From NCBI RefSeq assembly GCF_016907695.1, contig NZ_JAFBCK010000001.1, forward strand, positions 4,886,001 to 4,950,000: 64,000 nt of DNA, written 5' to 3'. The notes under the pieces were generated by a model. That model searched no databases and was not told the DNA's origin. It saw nothing but the letters and a program-made list of their open reading frames with translations. The translations under genes and the position numbers were made by a program. How positions within the stretch are numbered: position 1 is the first letter of the stretch; the number at the start of each line of letters is the position of its first letter. Source of the DNA: Actinokineospora baliensis. Its GTDB lineage: Bacteria > Actinomycetota > Actinomycetes > Mycobacteriales > Pseudonocardiaceae. Of this stretch, positions 8,865 through 17,789 are shown in pieces.

Positions 8865-10003
8865 CCCAGTCCCATCATCGCGGCGATCCGCTGTCGCTGG
8901 ATCTCCGTGGTGCCCGAGTAGATCGTCCCGGCGACCGCGTTGCGCACGTCCTTCTCCACGCCGTACTCGGTCATGTACCCGTACCCGCCGAACACCTGGA
9001 CCGCGGCCAGCGCCGAGGCCAGGTTCGCTTCGCTGACCACCAGCTTGGTGATCGCGATGTCCGTGGTGACGTTCTTGCGCGCCACCAGCTTCTCCGCCGT
9101 GTCGTAGAGCCATTTGCGCGAGGTCTCCACCCCGATCCGCATGTCAACCAGCTTGGTCGACACCGCCTGGAACGACCCGATCGGCTGGCCGAACTGCTTG
9201 CGGGAGCGGGCGTGGCGCACGCACTCGCGCAGCCGGTGCTCCATCTCGCCCAGGTTCACCACGAACGACAGCAGGATCTCCCACTTCATCACGTGGTCGA
9301 GCACCAGGAACCCCGCGCCCGGCCTGCCGACCGCGTTGGTCGCCGGAACCCGGACGCCGTCGAGGAACAGCTCGCTCAGCGGCGAGGTCCGCAGCCCCAT
9401 CTTGCTCATCGGCGAGCCGACGTGCAGGCCGGGGGAGTCGCGCTCCACCAGGAACGTGGTGATCGCGTCCGGCGCGCCTGGCGTCCCGGTGCGCGCGTAC
9501 ACCATGAACGTGTCGGCGATGGGGCCGTTGCTGACGAAGGACTTCGAGCCGTTGAGCACGTAGTGATCACCGTCGAGCACCGCGGTGGTCCGCATCGCCA
9601 TCATGTCCGAACCGGCGTCCGGCTCGCTGATGGCGTGCGCGCCGATCGCCGACCCCGCGCACACCCCCGGCAGGTACCGCTGCTTGAGCTCGGCGGAACC
9701 GAAGCGCTGCAACGGGATCCCGGTGCTCACCACGTGCGTGGTGACCGAGAACGGGAACCCGCCGTCGCGGCAGCTCTCGCCGAGGCCCTCCAGCACGTAC
9801 ATCGTGGTCAGCAGGTCCGCGCCGAGGCCGCCGTACTCGGTGCCGAAGGGCATGCCGAGCAGCCCGGATTCGCGCACCAGGGTCCAGCCGGTGCGGGAGA
9901 ACTCGCCGGTCGGGTCGCGCTCGAGGTGGTCCTTGCCCACCGCGGCGCCCAAGTCGGCCGCCGCGGCGCGCAGGGTCCGCTGCTCGTCGGTCCAGTTGAT
10001 CAC
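8861..10003 (-). CDS. Acyl-CoA dehydrogenase family flavoprotein (PltE-like)
   Basis: A 380-aa acyl-CoA dehydrogenase fold: N-terminal helical domain, EPDAGSD and NGSKSFVSNG in the beta domain, and a C-terminal FGGYGYMTEYGVEKD helix. At the MCAD catalytic position the residue is Ser363 (IYSGTTEIQ). A Glu at the isovaleryl-CoA-dehydrogenase-like position is present (KWEILL, Glu242). PltE-type prolyl-carrier-protein dehydrogenases share this pattern. With the adjacent adenylating enzyme and carrier protein this predicts dehydrogenation of an aminoacyl-S-carrier rather than acyl-CoA. The GTG start overlaps the cupin stop (GTGA). Confidence 0.85.
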   Translation of the reverse strand: MINWTDEQRTLRAAAADLGAAVGKDHLERDPTGEFSRTGWTLVRESGLLGMPFGTEYGGLGADLLTTMYVLEGLGESCRDGGFPFSVTTHVVSTGIPLQRFGSAELKQRYLPGVCAGSAIGAHAISEPDAGSDMMAMRTTAVLDGDHYVLNGSKSFVSNGPIADTFMVYARTGTPGAPDAITTFLVERDSPGLHVGSPMSKMGLRTSPLSELFLDGVRVPATNAVGRPGAGFLVLDHVMKWEILLSFVVNLGEMEHRLRECVRHARSRKQFGQPIGSFQAVSTKLVDMRIGVETSRKWLYDTAEKLVARKNVTTDIAITKLVVSEANLASALAAVQVFGGYGYMTEYGVEKDVRNAVAGTIYSGTTEIQRQRIAAMMGLG

Positions 10004-10386
10004 GGGGAGCACTCGTAGTGGGAGAACCCGTCGGCGTCGAGGTTGTGCCGCTCGTCGCCGCGCAGCGCCGGGGTGAAGATGCTGACCAGTTCCAGGTCCT
10101 GGTCGGGTCCGGCGATCAGGAAGTGCGCGTCGTGCTCGTCGAGGGCGTAGAGCACCCCGGGTTCGAGCCGGTGGGTGATCCCGTCCGGGGTCTGGATCTC
10201 GCCGGACCCGGCGATGCAGTAGCACGCCTCCAGGTGCTGGCGGTACTGCAGCCGGGACTTGGTGCCCGCGCGCACGGTGGTGTGCGCGACGGAGAACCCC
10301 ATGTTGTCCGGGCGCAACAGGAACCGGTAGCTCAGACCGTTACCCCAGTCGACGCACGCTACCTCTGAACGGCTGCGGACGATCAT
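10000..10386 (-). CDS. Ectoine-synthase-like cupin
   Basis: A 128-aa cupin with end-to-end likeness to EctC: MIVRS at the start, DNMGFSVAHTTVRAGT, HLEACYCIAGSGEI, GVLYALDEHDAHFL. The three EctC metal ligands (Glu/Tyr/His) fit Glu53, Tyr80 and His88. EctC closes the tetrahydropyrimidine ring of ectoine, but no ectA, ectB or ectD is present. Here it sits between a carrier protein and an aminoacyl-carrier dehydrogenase. A cyclisation step on another diamino acid is a reasonable inference. Start codon and carrier-protein stop share one base. Confidence 0.85.
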   Translation of the reverse strand: MIVRSRSEVACVDWGNGLSYRFLLRPDNMGFSVAHTTVRAGTKSRLQYRQHLEACYCIAGSGEIQTPDGITHRLEPGVLYALDEHDAHFLIAGPDQDLELVSIFTPALRGDERHNLDADGFSHYECSP

Positions 10387-10643
10387 CAGGCTGGCCCTTT
10401 CACGAGTGCGGACTCAACGAAGGCGTCGATGGCGCGCACCGAGCGGAACTGCTCCGGCGCCAGGTCGAAGTCCTCCACGGGCAGGTCGAAGCGCTCGCCG
10501 AGCCAGCCGATCAGCCGCAGCAGGCCGAGGCTGTCGACGACCCCGTTGGCCAGCAGGTCGTAGTCGGCGTCGAGCTCGTCGGCCCGGATGTCGGGGGCGA
10601 ACTCGGCCACGACGTGGCGGGTGATCTCATCGATGCGGGACAT
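10386..10643 (-). CDS. Acyl/peptidyl carrier protein
   Basis: An 85-aa free-standing carrier protein. The phosphopantetheine attachment site is Ser38 in NGVVDSLGLLRLIG, and helix II continues with WLGERFDLPVED. It would hold the building block activated by the upstream adenylating enzyme (21 bp away). No phosphopantetheinyl transferase or condensation domain is seen in the window, so a PPTase must act in trans. Confidence 0.9.
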   Translation of the reverse strand: MSRIDEITRHVVAEFAPDIRADELDADYDLLANGVVDSLGLLRLIGWLGERFDLPVEDFDLAPEQFRSVRAIDAFVESALVKGPA

Positions 10644-10664
10644 CGGGTGGTGACCCCTTCCGTG

Positions 10665-12035
10665 CTAGACCCGGTCGGCAAGCAGCTTCGTGCGGTCGAC
10701 CTTGCCGGTCGACGTGCGCGGGAACTCCTCGGTGGCGAGCTCCAACGAGGACGGGACGGCGGTGCGCGGCAGCAACCGCGCGCAGTGCGAACGCAGGGAG
10801 AGGCTGTTGGGGCGGGTGCCGTCGACCGCGCGGACCAGCGCGTGCAACCGGTACCCCGCCTCGTCGTCGGGCAGGGCGAGCACGACGACCTCGGCGACCT
10901 CGGGGTGCGACTGCAGCGCCGCCTCCACCTGCCGCGGGTTGGTCCGAACGCCGCGCACCTTCACCTGGTGGTCGGCGCGGCCGTCGAGGTGGAACACCCC
11001 GTCGGCGTCTCGGCGCACCAGGTCCCCGGTGCGCAGCCAGGTGTGGCCGTCGAGCTCAACCCACCGGTCGGTGATCGCGGTGTCGAGGTAGCGACCGGCT
11101 TGGAACGGGGTGCGCACCAGCAGTTCCGCGCCGTCCACCCGGACCTCGACCCCGTCGATCGGGCGGCCGATCGGCACCGGGTCCTGGCTGGTCGGGTCGG
11201 AGTCGTGGATGAGGCTGTCGTTGGTCTCGGTGCAGCCGTACACGTTGCGGATCCGGGCTTTCGGGAACAGCTCGGGCAACCGGGCCAGCAGCTCAGGCGG
11301 CATCGCGTCGCCGGTGTGCACCAGCTCGCGGACCGAGGGGAACGGGCCGTCGGCGACCTCGAGCAACCTGCGGTAGAACAGCGGCACCGCCTGCACGACC
11401 TCGACCGGCGCGTGGGTGAACGCGCGCAGCAGGTAGCGGGCGTCGAGCGCGCGTTCCTGGTCGGCCAGCACGACCTGACCGCCCCGGCGCAGGGTGGTCC
11501 AGATGTCGAGCAGGCACAGGTCGAAGTTCAGCGGGGCGTAGTTGAACACCGTGCTGCCGCCGGTGATGTCGAACGCCCCGGCCGCCCAGTCGGTGAACCG
11601 GTCGACGGCGTCGTGCGGCAGCGGGACGACCTTCGGCAGCCCGGTCGACCCGGAGGTGGTCAGCATCGGCCCGATGCCCCCGAGGTCGGGCACCTCGTCG
11701 GCGGGCTCGCCGGTGTCCACCGTGGTCAGGTCCGCGTGCACGACGTGCCCGCACCCGGCCTGCCGGTAGAGCGCGGCCCGCGCGTCGGTGCCCAGGTCCG
11801 ACGGTGGCAGCAGGAACGGCCGCCGCTGCGCCCAGCAGGCCAGCACCAGCGCGACCGACTCCGGGGACTTGCGCACGTGCAGCCCCACCGGCCGCCCCGC
11901 GGTCAGCCCGTCGAGCACCCGCAGCGCGTCCTCGACCAGCGCGCGCAGCTCGCGATAGGACACATCGGCGCCATTGAACGACAACGATGTTCCTTTGGCG
12001 CCACTGTCGATGAGACCGGATAAATGGTCCCCCAT
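10665..12035 (-). CDS. Amino-acid-adenylating enzyme (stand-alone A domain)
   Basis: A 456-aa ANL-superfamily enzyme: A3 loop TTSGSTGLPKV, A5 NVYGCTETN, A7 LRTGDLV, A8 GRADHQVKVRGVRTNP, and A10 catalytic lysine in STGKVDRTKL. The A4 region (NFDLCLLDIW) keeps the Asp that anchors an alpha-amino group, so an amino acid is the likely substrate; I cannot assign which. The ATG at 12035 follows a GGGGGCC stretch and begins MGDHLSGL. An alternative start at 12098 adds 21 residues. It is the first gene of the operon, behind a 554-bp gene-free region. Confidence 0.85.
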   Translation of the reverse strand: MGDHLSGLIDSGAKGTSLSFNGADVSYRELRALVEDALRVLDGLTAGRPVGLHVRKSPESVALVLACWAQRRPFLLPPSDLGTDARAALYRQAGCGHVVHADLTTVDTGEPADEVPDLGGIGPMLTTSGSTGLPKVVPLPHDAVDRFTDWAAGAFDITGGSTVFNYAPLNFDLCLLDIWTTLRRGGQVVLADQERALDARYLLRAFTHAPVEVVQAVPLFYRRLLEVADGPFPSVRELVHTGDAMPPELLARLPELFPKARIRNVYGCTETNDSLIHDSDPTSQDPVPIGRPIDGVEVRVDGAELLVRTPFQAGRYLDTAITDRWVELDGHTWLRTGDLVRRDADGVFHLDGRADHQVKVRGVRTNPRQVEAALQSHPEVAEVVVLALPDDEAGYRLHALVRAVDGTRPNSLSLRSHCARLLPRTAVPSSLELATEEFPRTSTGKVDRTKLLADRV

Positions 12036-12589
12036 AAAGGCCCCCGATTGATATGCATTCTGCCTTTCCGAGACGCTAGCGACGACCGGTCGGGCCACGC
12101 AAACCGCCGAACGGGTGACGGACTCGGGCGTCCGATCCCAGATTGAACTACCTCGGGCTAGCGGTGGTTGCTCCGAATGTGCCAGTCAGGCCACCCGGTT
12201 CGCGCAATGGGAATGAGGACCTGTGTCGTGTTCACTATTGAATTCCCGAACCGCTGTTAACGCGTTGGTTCGCTTTGCCGCTATACGAATGCGCAGATGT
12301 GGTGTAGGCGGTCCACCGGCTGGGCGGTCTTGGCATCCGGACTGTCCAGCGTGGACGTGCCAATCGGACGCCGCACGCCTGCCGGATCTGGCGGCTTTCG
12401 GCCCCCGCCGCGCCCGGAGTGGATCACAGGGCCACAGTGGACAGAGCAGTGCACACACCCGCGGCCGAGGTGACCGCCACTCGGCCGAACGCCACGCGCC
12501 GATCGGCTCGGCGAGCGGACCGACTACGGACAACGTATGATGCCCGCCCGGTCGGCATTCGCGCATCGGAAACGCGCCCTGGGCGTTTT
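12036..12589. promoter_or_regulatory. Gene-free region upstream of the biosynthetic operon
   Basis: About 550 bp between the antiporter stop and the first gene of the 12.0-5.1 kb operon. It has no convincing coding frame. A locally AT-richer patch near 12200-12290 (ttcactattgaattcc, ccgctgttaacgcg) is the most plausible promoter or regulator-binding zone. I cannot pick out -35/-10 boxes with confidence. Confidence 0.4.
12570..12589 (-). terminator. Weak hairpin after the antiporter gene
   Basis: Immediately past the antiporter stop on the minus strand, AACGCCC pairs imperfectly with GGGCG(C)GTT, followed by a short T-run. A plausible but weak intrinsic terminator. Confidence 0.35.
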
Positions 12590-14119
12590 CTAGCGGCCGA
12601 TGTGGTGGGCGGCCTGCCTCAGGTCGATCTCCTCGATGAGGTCCCTGGCGACGTCCTCGGTGAGTTGCCGTTGCATGACGGCCTTGCCGATGGCCAGGCG
12701 CTGGGCCTCGAAGGAGGCGTCGGGGTCGGCGTTGGGGTCGTCCGCGCCTCGGGCGAGTTGCCTGCCGTGGGCGCGCATCCTGGCGTATTCGGCGCGCTCG
12801 GCGGTCAGGTCGAAATCGAGCTTGCGGGCCAGCCAGCCCACGGTCGTGCCCTGCAGCAGCAGCGTGCCCAGGGTGACGATCAGCGCGATCGCCTGGATCT
12901 CGTTGCGGCCGGGGAACGGCTCCCCGGACGAGGTGAACTCGGGGACGCCCGCCGCGGCGGCCAGGGTGAGGATGCCGCGCATGCCGGTCCAGCTGACCAA
13001 GGCGGTCTCCTTGGCCGTCGGCGGCGCCACCGGCTCGCCCCGGCGGCGGCGGTCGCGGCCGGGCAGGAAGCGGGGATCGCGGGAGGCCCGCCGCTGGATG
13101 CTGCGGTAGTGCGCGGTCCACCGGCCGAACAGGCCGAACACGGCGACGAACCGGAACACCACCGCCGCCACCAGCAGCACCCCGGCGGCGATGAGGGTCC
13201 GCACCACCGCGCTGTCGTCGGCCTCGTCGAGGTCGTGCAGGACGAACCGCAGCTGCAGACCGATGTAGGCGAACACGAAGGTCTCCAGTAGGAAGTCCAT
13301 CACCTGCCAGACGCTCTCCTCCTGCAGCCGGGTCCGGTACCCGCCCGGGTACTGGTGCTTGGGGTCGAGGGCGAGGTTGACGCTCATCGAGAACGCGGCG
13401 GTCACCACGGCGAGGATCCCCGAGGCGTGCGCCTGCTCGGCGGTCAGGAACGCGGTGAACGGCAGCAGCATCACCAGCGCCGTCTCCAGCGTCGGGTTGC
13501 CCAGCCGCTTGCGGATCACCAGGCCGACCACCGCGAAGCCCGCGCCGATGGCCATGCCGATCCCGGCGGTGCGGAAGAACTCGCCGACGCCGCCCAGCCA
13601 GGTCGCGTGCGCGCCGTTGACCGCGGCCACCGCGATGGTGAACAGGGTCAGCGCGGTCGCGTCGTTGACCAGGCTCTCCCCGGTCAGGATCGAGGTGACC
13701 CGCTTCGGCATGCCGATCCGCTCGCCGTGCGACACCGTGGTGATCGTGTCCGGCGGCGCGAGCACGGAGCCGAGCACGAACGCCGCCGCCACCCCGATCG
13801 AGGGCAGCAGCAGCGAGGCCAGCCAGCCCAGCACGCCCGCGGTCAGCACCACGGTGATGACGCCGAGGTAGATGATCGCCCGCAGGTTCGCCCCGAACCC
13901 CGACATCGAGGCACCCCTGGTCGCCGAGTACAGCAGCGGCGGGATCACCAGTGCGAGGATCAGCTCGCTGTCGAGCTCCAGCCGGGGCACCCCCGGGATG
14001 AACGAAGCACCGGCGGCGAGCACGACGATCAGCCAGCCGGGCTCGACGCTCTTCTTGCGGGCGACCGCGGTGACCGCGATGCCGATTCCGATGATGAGCA
14101 GCAGCTGAACGCCATTCAC
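12590..14119 (-). CDS. CPA1-family Na+/H+ antiporter
   Basis: A 509-aa protein with about 12 TM helices. It has the CPA1 hallmark of an Asn-Asp pair in an inner helix (GESLVNDATALT near residue 150) and the preceding APPDTITTVSHGERIG loop. A hydrophilic C-terminal tail of about 80 residues follows the last helix. It exchanges monovalent cations for protons at the cell membrane. It starts at GTG 14119. It is a single transcription unit facing away from the repeat zone. Confidence 0.88.
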   Translation of the reverse strand: MNGVQLLLIIGIGIAVTAVARKKSVEPGWLIVVLAAGASFIPGVPRLELDSELILALVIPPLLYSATRGASMSGFGANLRAIIYLGVITVVLTAGVLGWLASLLLPSIGVAAAFVLGSVLAPPDTITTVSHGERIGMPKRVTSILTGESLVNDATALTLFTIAVAAVNGAHATWLGGVGEFFRTAGIGMAIGAGFAVVGLVIRKRLGNPTLETALVMLLPFTAFLTAEQAHASGILAVVTAAFSMSVNLALDPKHQYPGGYRTRLQEESVWQVMDFLLETFVFAYIGLQLRFVLHDLDEADDSAVVRTLIAAGVLLVAAVVFRFVAVFGLFGRWTAHYRSIQRRASRDPRFLPGRDRRRRGEPVAPPTAKETALVSWTGMRGILTLAAAAGVPEFTSSGEPFPGRNEIQAIALIVTLGTLLLQGTTVGWLARKLDFDLTAERAEYARMRAHGRQLARGADDPNADPDASFEAQRLAIGKAVMQRQLTEDVARDLIEEIDLRQAAHHIGR

Positions 14120-14950
14120 GCGGCCACTCTAGGTGCGGCCACCCCCGGTCGCACCGGCGCCCGCCGGTGATCACCGCCGCAGCAGCCGGTCCCACGGCCG
14201 TTTCCCCGCGGCCATCAGCGACGCGGTGGTCCGGGCCGTGCGGCGCGCGGGCGCCACCCTGCGCACAGTCGCCGAGGAGGTCGAGCAGGCCATCGGTCGG
14301 TGCGCACGTGCAGCGGCTGCTCTCCCCGCGACCCCGAGCGGAGGAATGCGGGAGGACCTTTCCGCCGAGTTCCTGCCCCTGGAGCGGACGCGGTCGCGCC
14401 GGCGCCACCCTGCGCACCGCCGCCGAGGAGAACCGAGCGTGCCATCGGGTCGACGCGCACGTGCAGCGGCTGCTCTCCGCCGCCGGTGATCACCGCCGCC
14501 GCCGGTCCCCGGCGAGCGGGGTGCCGCTGACCAGCCCGCGCGGGACTAGCACGGCGCCGAGCGGGGAACCGCACGTTCCCGCACGCTGCTGGCGCGCGGC
14601 GCGACCGGCGAGCCACCACCTCGTGCCGATCGAGCACGTGCCGAAGGTCGTCGTCGCCGAGGGCCGGGCAGGCCCTCGGGTCGGGCGGCGCTTCGGCTCG
14701 CACATGCGGCGGCTGCACTCCGCCGACCCGACCTCGACCGTCGCGCACTTGCTCGACGGGCTCACCGCGCAGGCCGTGCTCCACCCCGAGGTTGTCCTCC
14801 CCCCGCCGTCACCCGAACAGGGTTCTCATTTCGCGCGCCCGGCGTTCTCGGGCAACGCTGGAGACCGACCACTGTGGACCCGGCTCGGCCGGGCGGATCG
14901 AGCGCGGTGACCGTGCCGAGGTAGGCGTCGCCGCGCGGGCGAAGGCGCGG
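14120..14950. repeat. Degenerate direct-repeat zone, no intact gene
   Basis: An 830-bp stretch without a convincing gene but with repeated blocks. GCGCCACCCTGCGCAC plus GCCGAGGAG occurs at 14251-14280 and 14402-14430. GCGCACGTGCAGCGGCTGC occurs at 14302-14325 and 14455-14478, with a weaker third copy at 14698-14723. CCGGTGATCACCGCCG occurs at 14163-14180 and 14482-14500. The offset of the first two blocks is about 150 bp. In one + frame the copies read as related Ala-rich helices (GATLRTVAEEVEQ, GATLRTAAEENRA). It looks like a decayed, internally duplicated coding sequence. Confidence 0.55.
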
Positions 14951-17158
14951 GTGGCTGTCATGGCGGTGTTGCTCTACCGGCTCGGGTTGTCCTCTGTGCG
15001 GCGCCGCGTGCTCGTGGCGCTGGTGTGGCTGTTCGTGTTCGTGGCCTCCGGGGTGGGCGCGGTGACCCTGTCGGGGGAAACGGTGACGACCTTCCGGATC
15101 CCGGGGCAGGAGTCCACGACGGCGCTGGAGCTGATGGGGGAGCGCTTCGGCGCCGCGTCCGGCGGTGGGTCCGCGCAGGTGGTGATGGAGGCGCCCGCCG
15201 GGAGCACGCTGCTGGAGACCGAGGTCGCCGAGCGGGTCAGCGGGGTGGTCGCCCAGCTGAAGCGGCTACCGGGTGTCGTCGCCGTCAGCAATCCGGTGGA
15301 CCCGGCAAACCCGGTCGTGTCGGCGGACAAGCGGATCGGCTACGCCACGGTGTCCTACGCGGAAGAGGCGCCCGCGGTGACCGAGGACCAGCGGACCGCG
15401 CTGCGGGAGGCGGTCGCGGCGGCCAGGGTGGACGGGCTGGTGGTCGAGGTCCGCGGTGACGTGTTGCAGGCATCCGGCCAGCCAGGCGGTCCCGCCGAGG
15501 CGATCGGTGTCATCGTCGCGCTGGTGGTGCTGGCGGTGACCTACGGCTCGCTGGTCAGCGCCGGGATGAACCTGTTGACCTCGGTCGTCGGGGTCGGCAT
15601 CGGGGCGATGGGCATCATCACGCTGACCGGGTTCGTGGACCTGCAGTCGACCACCCCGGTGCTGGCGGTGATGCTGGGCCTGGCGGTCGGCATCGACTAC
15701 GCGCTGTTCATCGTGACCCGGTTCCGACATGAGTTGTTGGCGGGCCGCTCGGTGGAGGAGTCGGCGGCGATGGCCGTCGGCACGGCGGGCTCCGCGGTGG
15801 TCACGGCCGGGCTGACGGTGGTGATCGCGCTGGCAGGGTTGTCGGTCGCGGGTATCCCGTTCCTCACCGAGATGGGCCTGGCCGCCGCGGGCACGATCGT
15901 CGTCGCCGTGCTGATCGCGGTGACGCTGGTGCCCGCGATCCTCGGGTTCATCGGTCGCAAGGCCCTGCCGCGCCGCTCCCGCGAAGAGGGCTCGCCGGTG
16001 CACGTCGATCACGGTTTCTACCGCCGCTGGGCCAGCGGTGTCACCCGGCACCCGTGGCTGACGCTGGTGGCCGCGGTGGTGGCGCTGCTGGTCATCGCGA
16101 TTCCCGTGCTGTCGCTGAAGACCTCGCTGGTGCAGCACCCCGACCGTGGCAGCACCGAGGCCAACGCCGAGCGGCTGATCGAGGCCGGGTTCGGGCCCGG
16201 GTTCAGCGCGCCCCTGCTGGTGCTGGTCGACGGGCCGGACGCGGTCACCCGAGCGCCCGCCATCCGCGACCAGATCGCCGCCCAAGCCGATGTCGCCGTG
16301 GTCGCCCCACCGCGGCCCAACCCGGGCAACACCGCCGCGCTGATCACCGTGATCCCGGCGTCCGGCCCCGACTCCGCCGAGACCAACACGCTGGTCCGAG
16401 CACTGCGCGACACGATTCCCGACACCGACGGCGCCCGCGTCTACGTCACCGGCACCACGGCGGTGAGCATCGACATCTCGCACAAGCTCGACGAAGCGCT
16501 GCCGCTGTACCTGGCGCTGGTCGTCGGGTTGGCGTTCATCCTGCTGATCCTGGTGTTCCGCTCGATCCTGGTGCCGGTGGTCGGCGTGCTCGGCTTCCTG
16601 CTGACGATCGGCGCTGTGCTGGGCGCGACGACCGCGGTGTTCCAGTGGGGCTGGCTCTCGGCCGTGGTCAACAGCAACTCCACCGGCCCGCTGATGTCGT
16701 TGTCCCCCATCATCATCGTCGGGATCCTCTTCGGACTCGCCATGGACTACCAGGTCTTCCTGGTGTCGCGCATGCACGAGGCCTACGCCCACGGCATGGA
16801 ACCCCGCCGCGCCGTCACCACCGGCTTCGGCCAATCCGCCCCCGTCGTGGTCGCCGCGGCCACCATCATGTTCGCCGTCTTCGCGGGCTTCGTCCCCGAA
16901 GGCGACGCGACCATCAAACCCATCGGCTTCGCCCTGGCCATGGGCATCCTCTTCGACGCCATCATCGTCCGCATGATCGCCGTCCCCGCCGCCCTGGCCC
17001 TGCTCGGCCACAGCGCCTGGGCCCTGCCCACCTGGCTGCGCTGGCTCCCCGAACTCGACGTGGAAGGCGCCGCCTTGGAGCGCGACGTCCCAGCCCAGTC
17101 CGCCACCGAACCCACGCCCACCCCAACCCGCGAGTCCACCAGCAGCCACATCCGCTGA
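14951..17158 (+). CDS. MMPL-family RND transporter
   Basis: A 735-aa protein of the MMPL/RND superfamily, about 11-12 TM in two halves. Each half has an extracytoplasmic loop followed by a 5-TM bundle. Signature helices include AVMLGLAVGIDYALFIVTRF in the first half and GILFGLAMDYQVFLVSRMHE in the second, each with the proton-relay Asp-Tyr pair. These proteins export lipids or drugs using the proton gradient. I placed the start at GTG 14951, behind AAGG; ATG 14960 is nearly equivalent. It stands alone with no regulator next to it. Confidence 0.88.
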   Translation: MAVMAVLLYRLGLSSVRRRVLVALVWLFVFVASGVGAVTLSGETVTTFRIPGQESTTALELMGERFGAASGGGSAQVVMEAPAGSTLLETEVAERVSGVVAQLKRLPGVVAVSNPVDPANPVVSADKRIGYATVSYAEEAPAVTEDQRTALREAVAAARVDGLVVEVRGDVLQASGQPGGPAEAIGVIVALVVLAVTYGSLVSAGMNLLTSVVGVGIGAMGIITLTGFVDLQSTTPVLAVMLGLAVGIDYALFIVTRFRHELLAGRSVEESAAMAVGTAGSAVVTAGLTVVIALAGLSVAGIPFLTEMGLAAAGTIVVAVLIAVTLVPAILGFIGRKALPRRSREEGSPVHVDHGFYRRWASGVTRHPWLTLVAAVVALLVIAIPVLSLKTSLVQHPDRGSTEANAERLIEAGFGPGFSAPLLVLVDGPDAVTRAPAIRDQIAAQADVAVVAPPRPNPGNTAALITVIPASGPDSAETNTLVRALRDTIPDTDGARVYVTGTTAVSIDISHKLDEALPLYLALVVGLAFILLILVFRSILVPVVGVLGFLLTIGAVLGATTAVFQWGWLSAVVNSNSTGPLMSLSPIIIVGILFGLAMDYQVFLVSRMHEAYAHGMEPRRAVTTGFGQSAPVVVAAATIMFAVFAGFVPEGDATIKPIGFALAMGILFDAIIVRMIAVPAALALLGHSAWALPTWLRWLPELDVEGAALERDVPAQSATEPTPTPTRESTSSHIR

Positions 17159-17224
17159 ACTCTGCCGGTTTCCGCTGGCTTCATGCGGACACTGGTTGTC
17201 CGCAACCCGCGGGAGGGTCGGTTC

Positions 17225-17659
17225 ATGACGCACGCTGAAGAGCCCGTCGACCATTCCGGCTCCCGCATCGACCACCTGAACATCGCGGTGCCCGACCTCA
17301 AGTCCGCGGTGGCCTTCTACGAGCCGGTGCTCGCCGCCATCGGGATCACCAAGATGCTGGAGATCCCAGCGGGCCACACGCAGGGACAACTCGCCATGAC
17401 CGGCTTCGGCTGGCCCGATCGCAAGCCCTACTTCTGGCTGGTGGACAACGGCACGGTAGGCACCGGCATGCACCTGGCGTTCACGGTCGACACCCGTGAC
17501 GACGTCGAGGTCTTCTACCGCGCCGCGCTGACCGCGGGGGCGACACCGGTGCACGAGCCCGCCGTCCACCCCGAGTACCACGACGACTACTTCGGGGCGT
17601 TCGTGCTCGACCCGTACGACATCAGCCTTGAGGCGGTGTGCCACCGAGCGGTGCGCTGA
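17225..17659 (+). CDS. VOC/glyoxalase-family protein
   Basis: A 144-aa single-module vicinal oxygen chelate protein: RIDHLNIAVPDLKSAVAFYEPVL at the front, a central GMHLAFTVDTRDDVEVFYRAAL, and a C-terminal GAFVLDPYDISLEAVCH. The metal-ligand His and Glu positions of the fold are present. Chemistry unknown; related proteins range from dioxygenases to resistance proteins. The ATG at 17225 has a strong GGGAGGG site (17212-17218). Confidence 0.8.
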   Translation: MTHAEEPVDHSGSRIDHLNIAVPDLKSAVAFYEPVLAAIGITKMLEIPAGHTQGQLAMTGFGWPDRKPYFWLVDNGTVGTGMHLAFTVDTRDDVEVFYRAALTAGATPVHEPAVHPEYHDDYFGAFVLDPYDISLEAVCHRAVR

Positions 17660-17670
17660 TCCGGTCGCGT

Positions 17671-17706
17671 GGGCGGTACTGCCCGAAGGGGACGGCAGTA
17701 CCGCCC
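17671..17706 (+). terminator. Perfect 13-bp hairpin after the VOC gene
   Basis: GGGCGGTACTGCC (17671-17683) pairs exactly with GGCAGTACCGCCC (17694-17706) around a 10-nt loop, 11 bp after the VOC stop. No U-run follows, as is common in actinomycetes. Confidence 0.7.
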
Positions 17707-17789
17707 GCGCGGGCACCCGTCGAGGCAAGCCGGAGTGGGGGTCTTCGGCGACACTGGGGGGAGTCGGGGCTCGGCGTAGGGAGAGTGCG

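Noticed and set aside
5751..8921. 1056-aa + strand frame
   Set aside because: It is the antisense shadow of the minus-strand biosynthetic genes: Arg/Gly/His-rich with no domain, while the minus-strand genes have clear families.
12223..12540. 105-aa + strand frame in the gap before the antiporter
   Set aside because: Low-complexity Arg/Gly/Ser sequence, no ribosome binding site and no family likeness. It lies in the promoter region of the minus-strand operon.
14133..14910. Possible intact gene in the repeat zone
   Set aside because: Frames are Arg/Ala-rich and broken by the repeats; no homologous fold recognised and no ribosome binding site. Recorded as a decayed repeat region instead.
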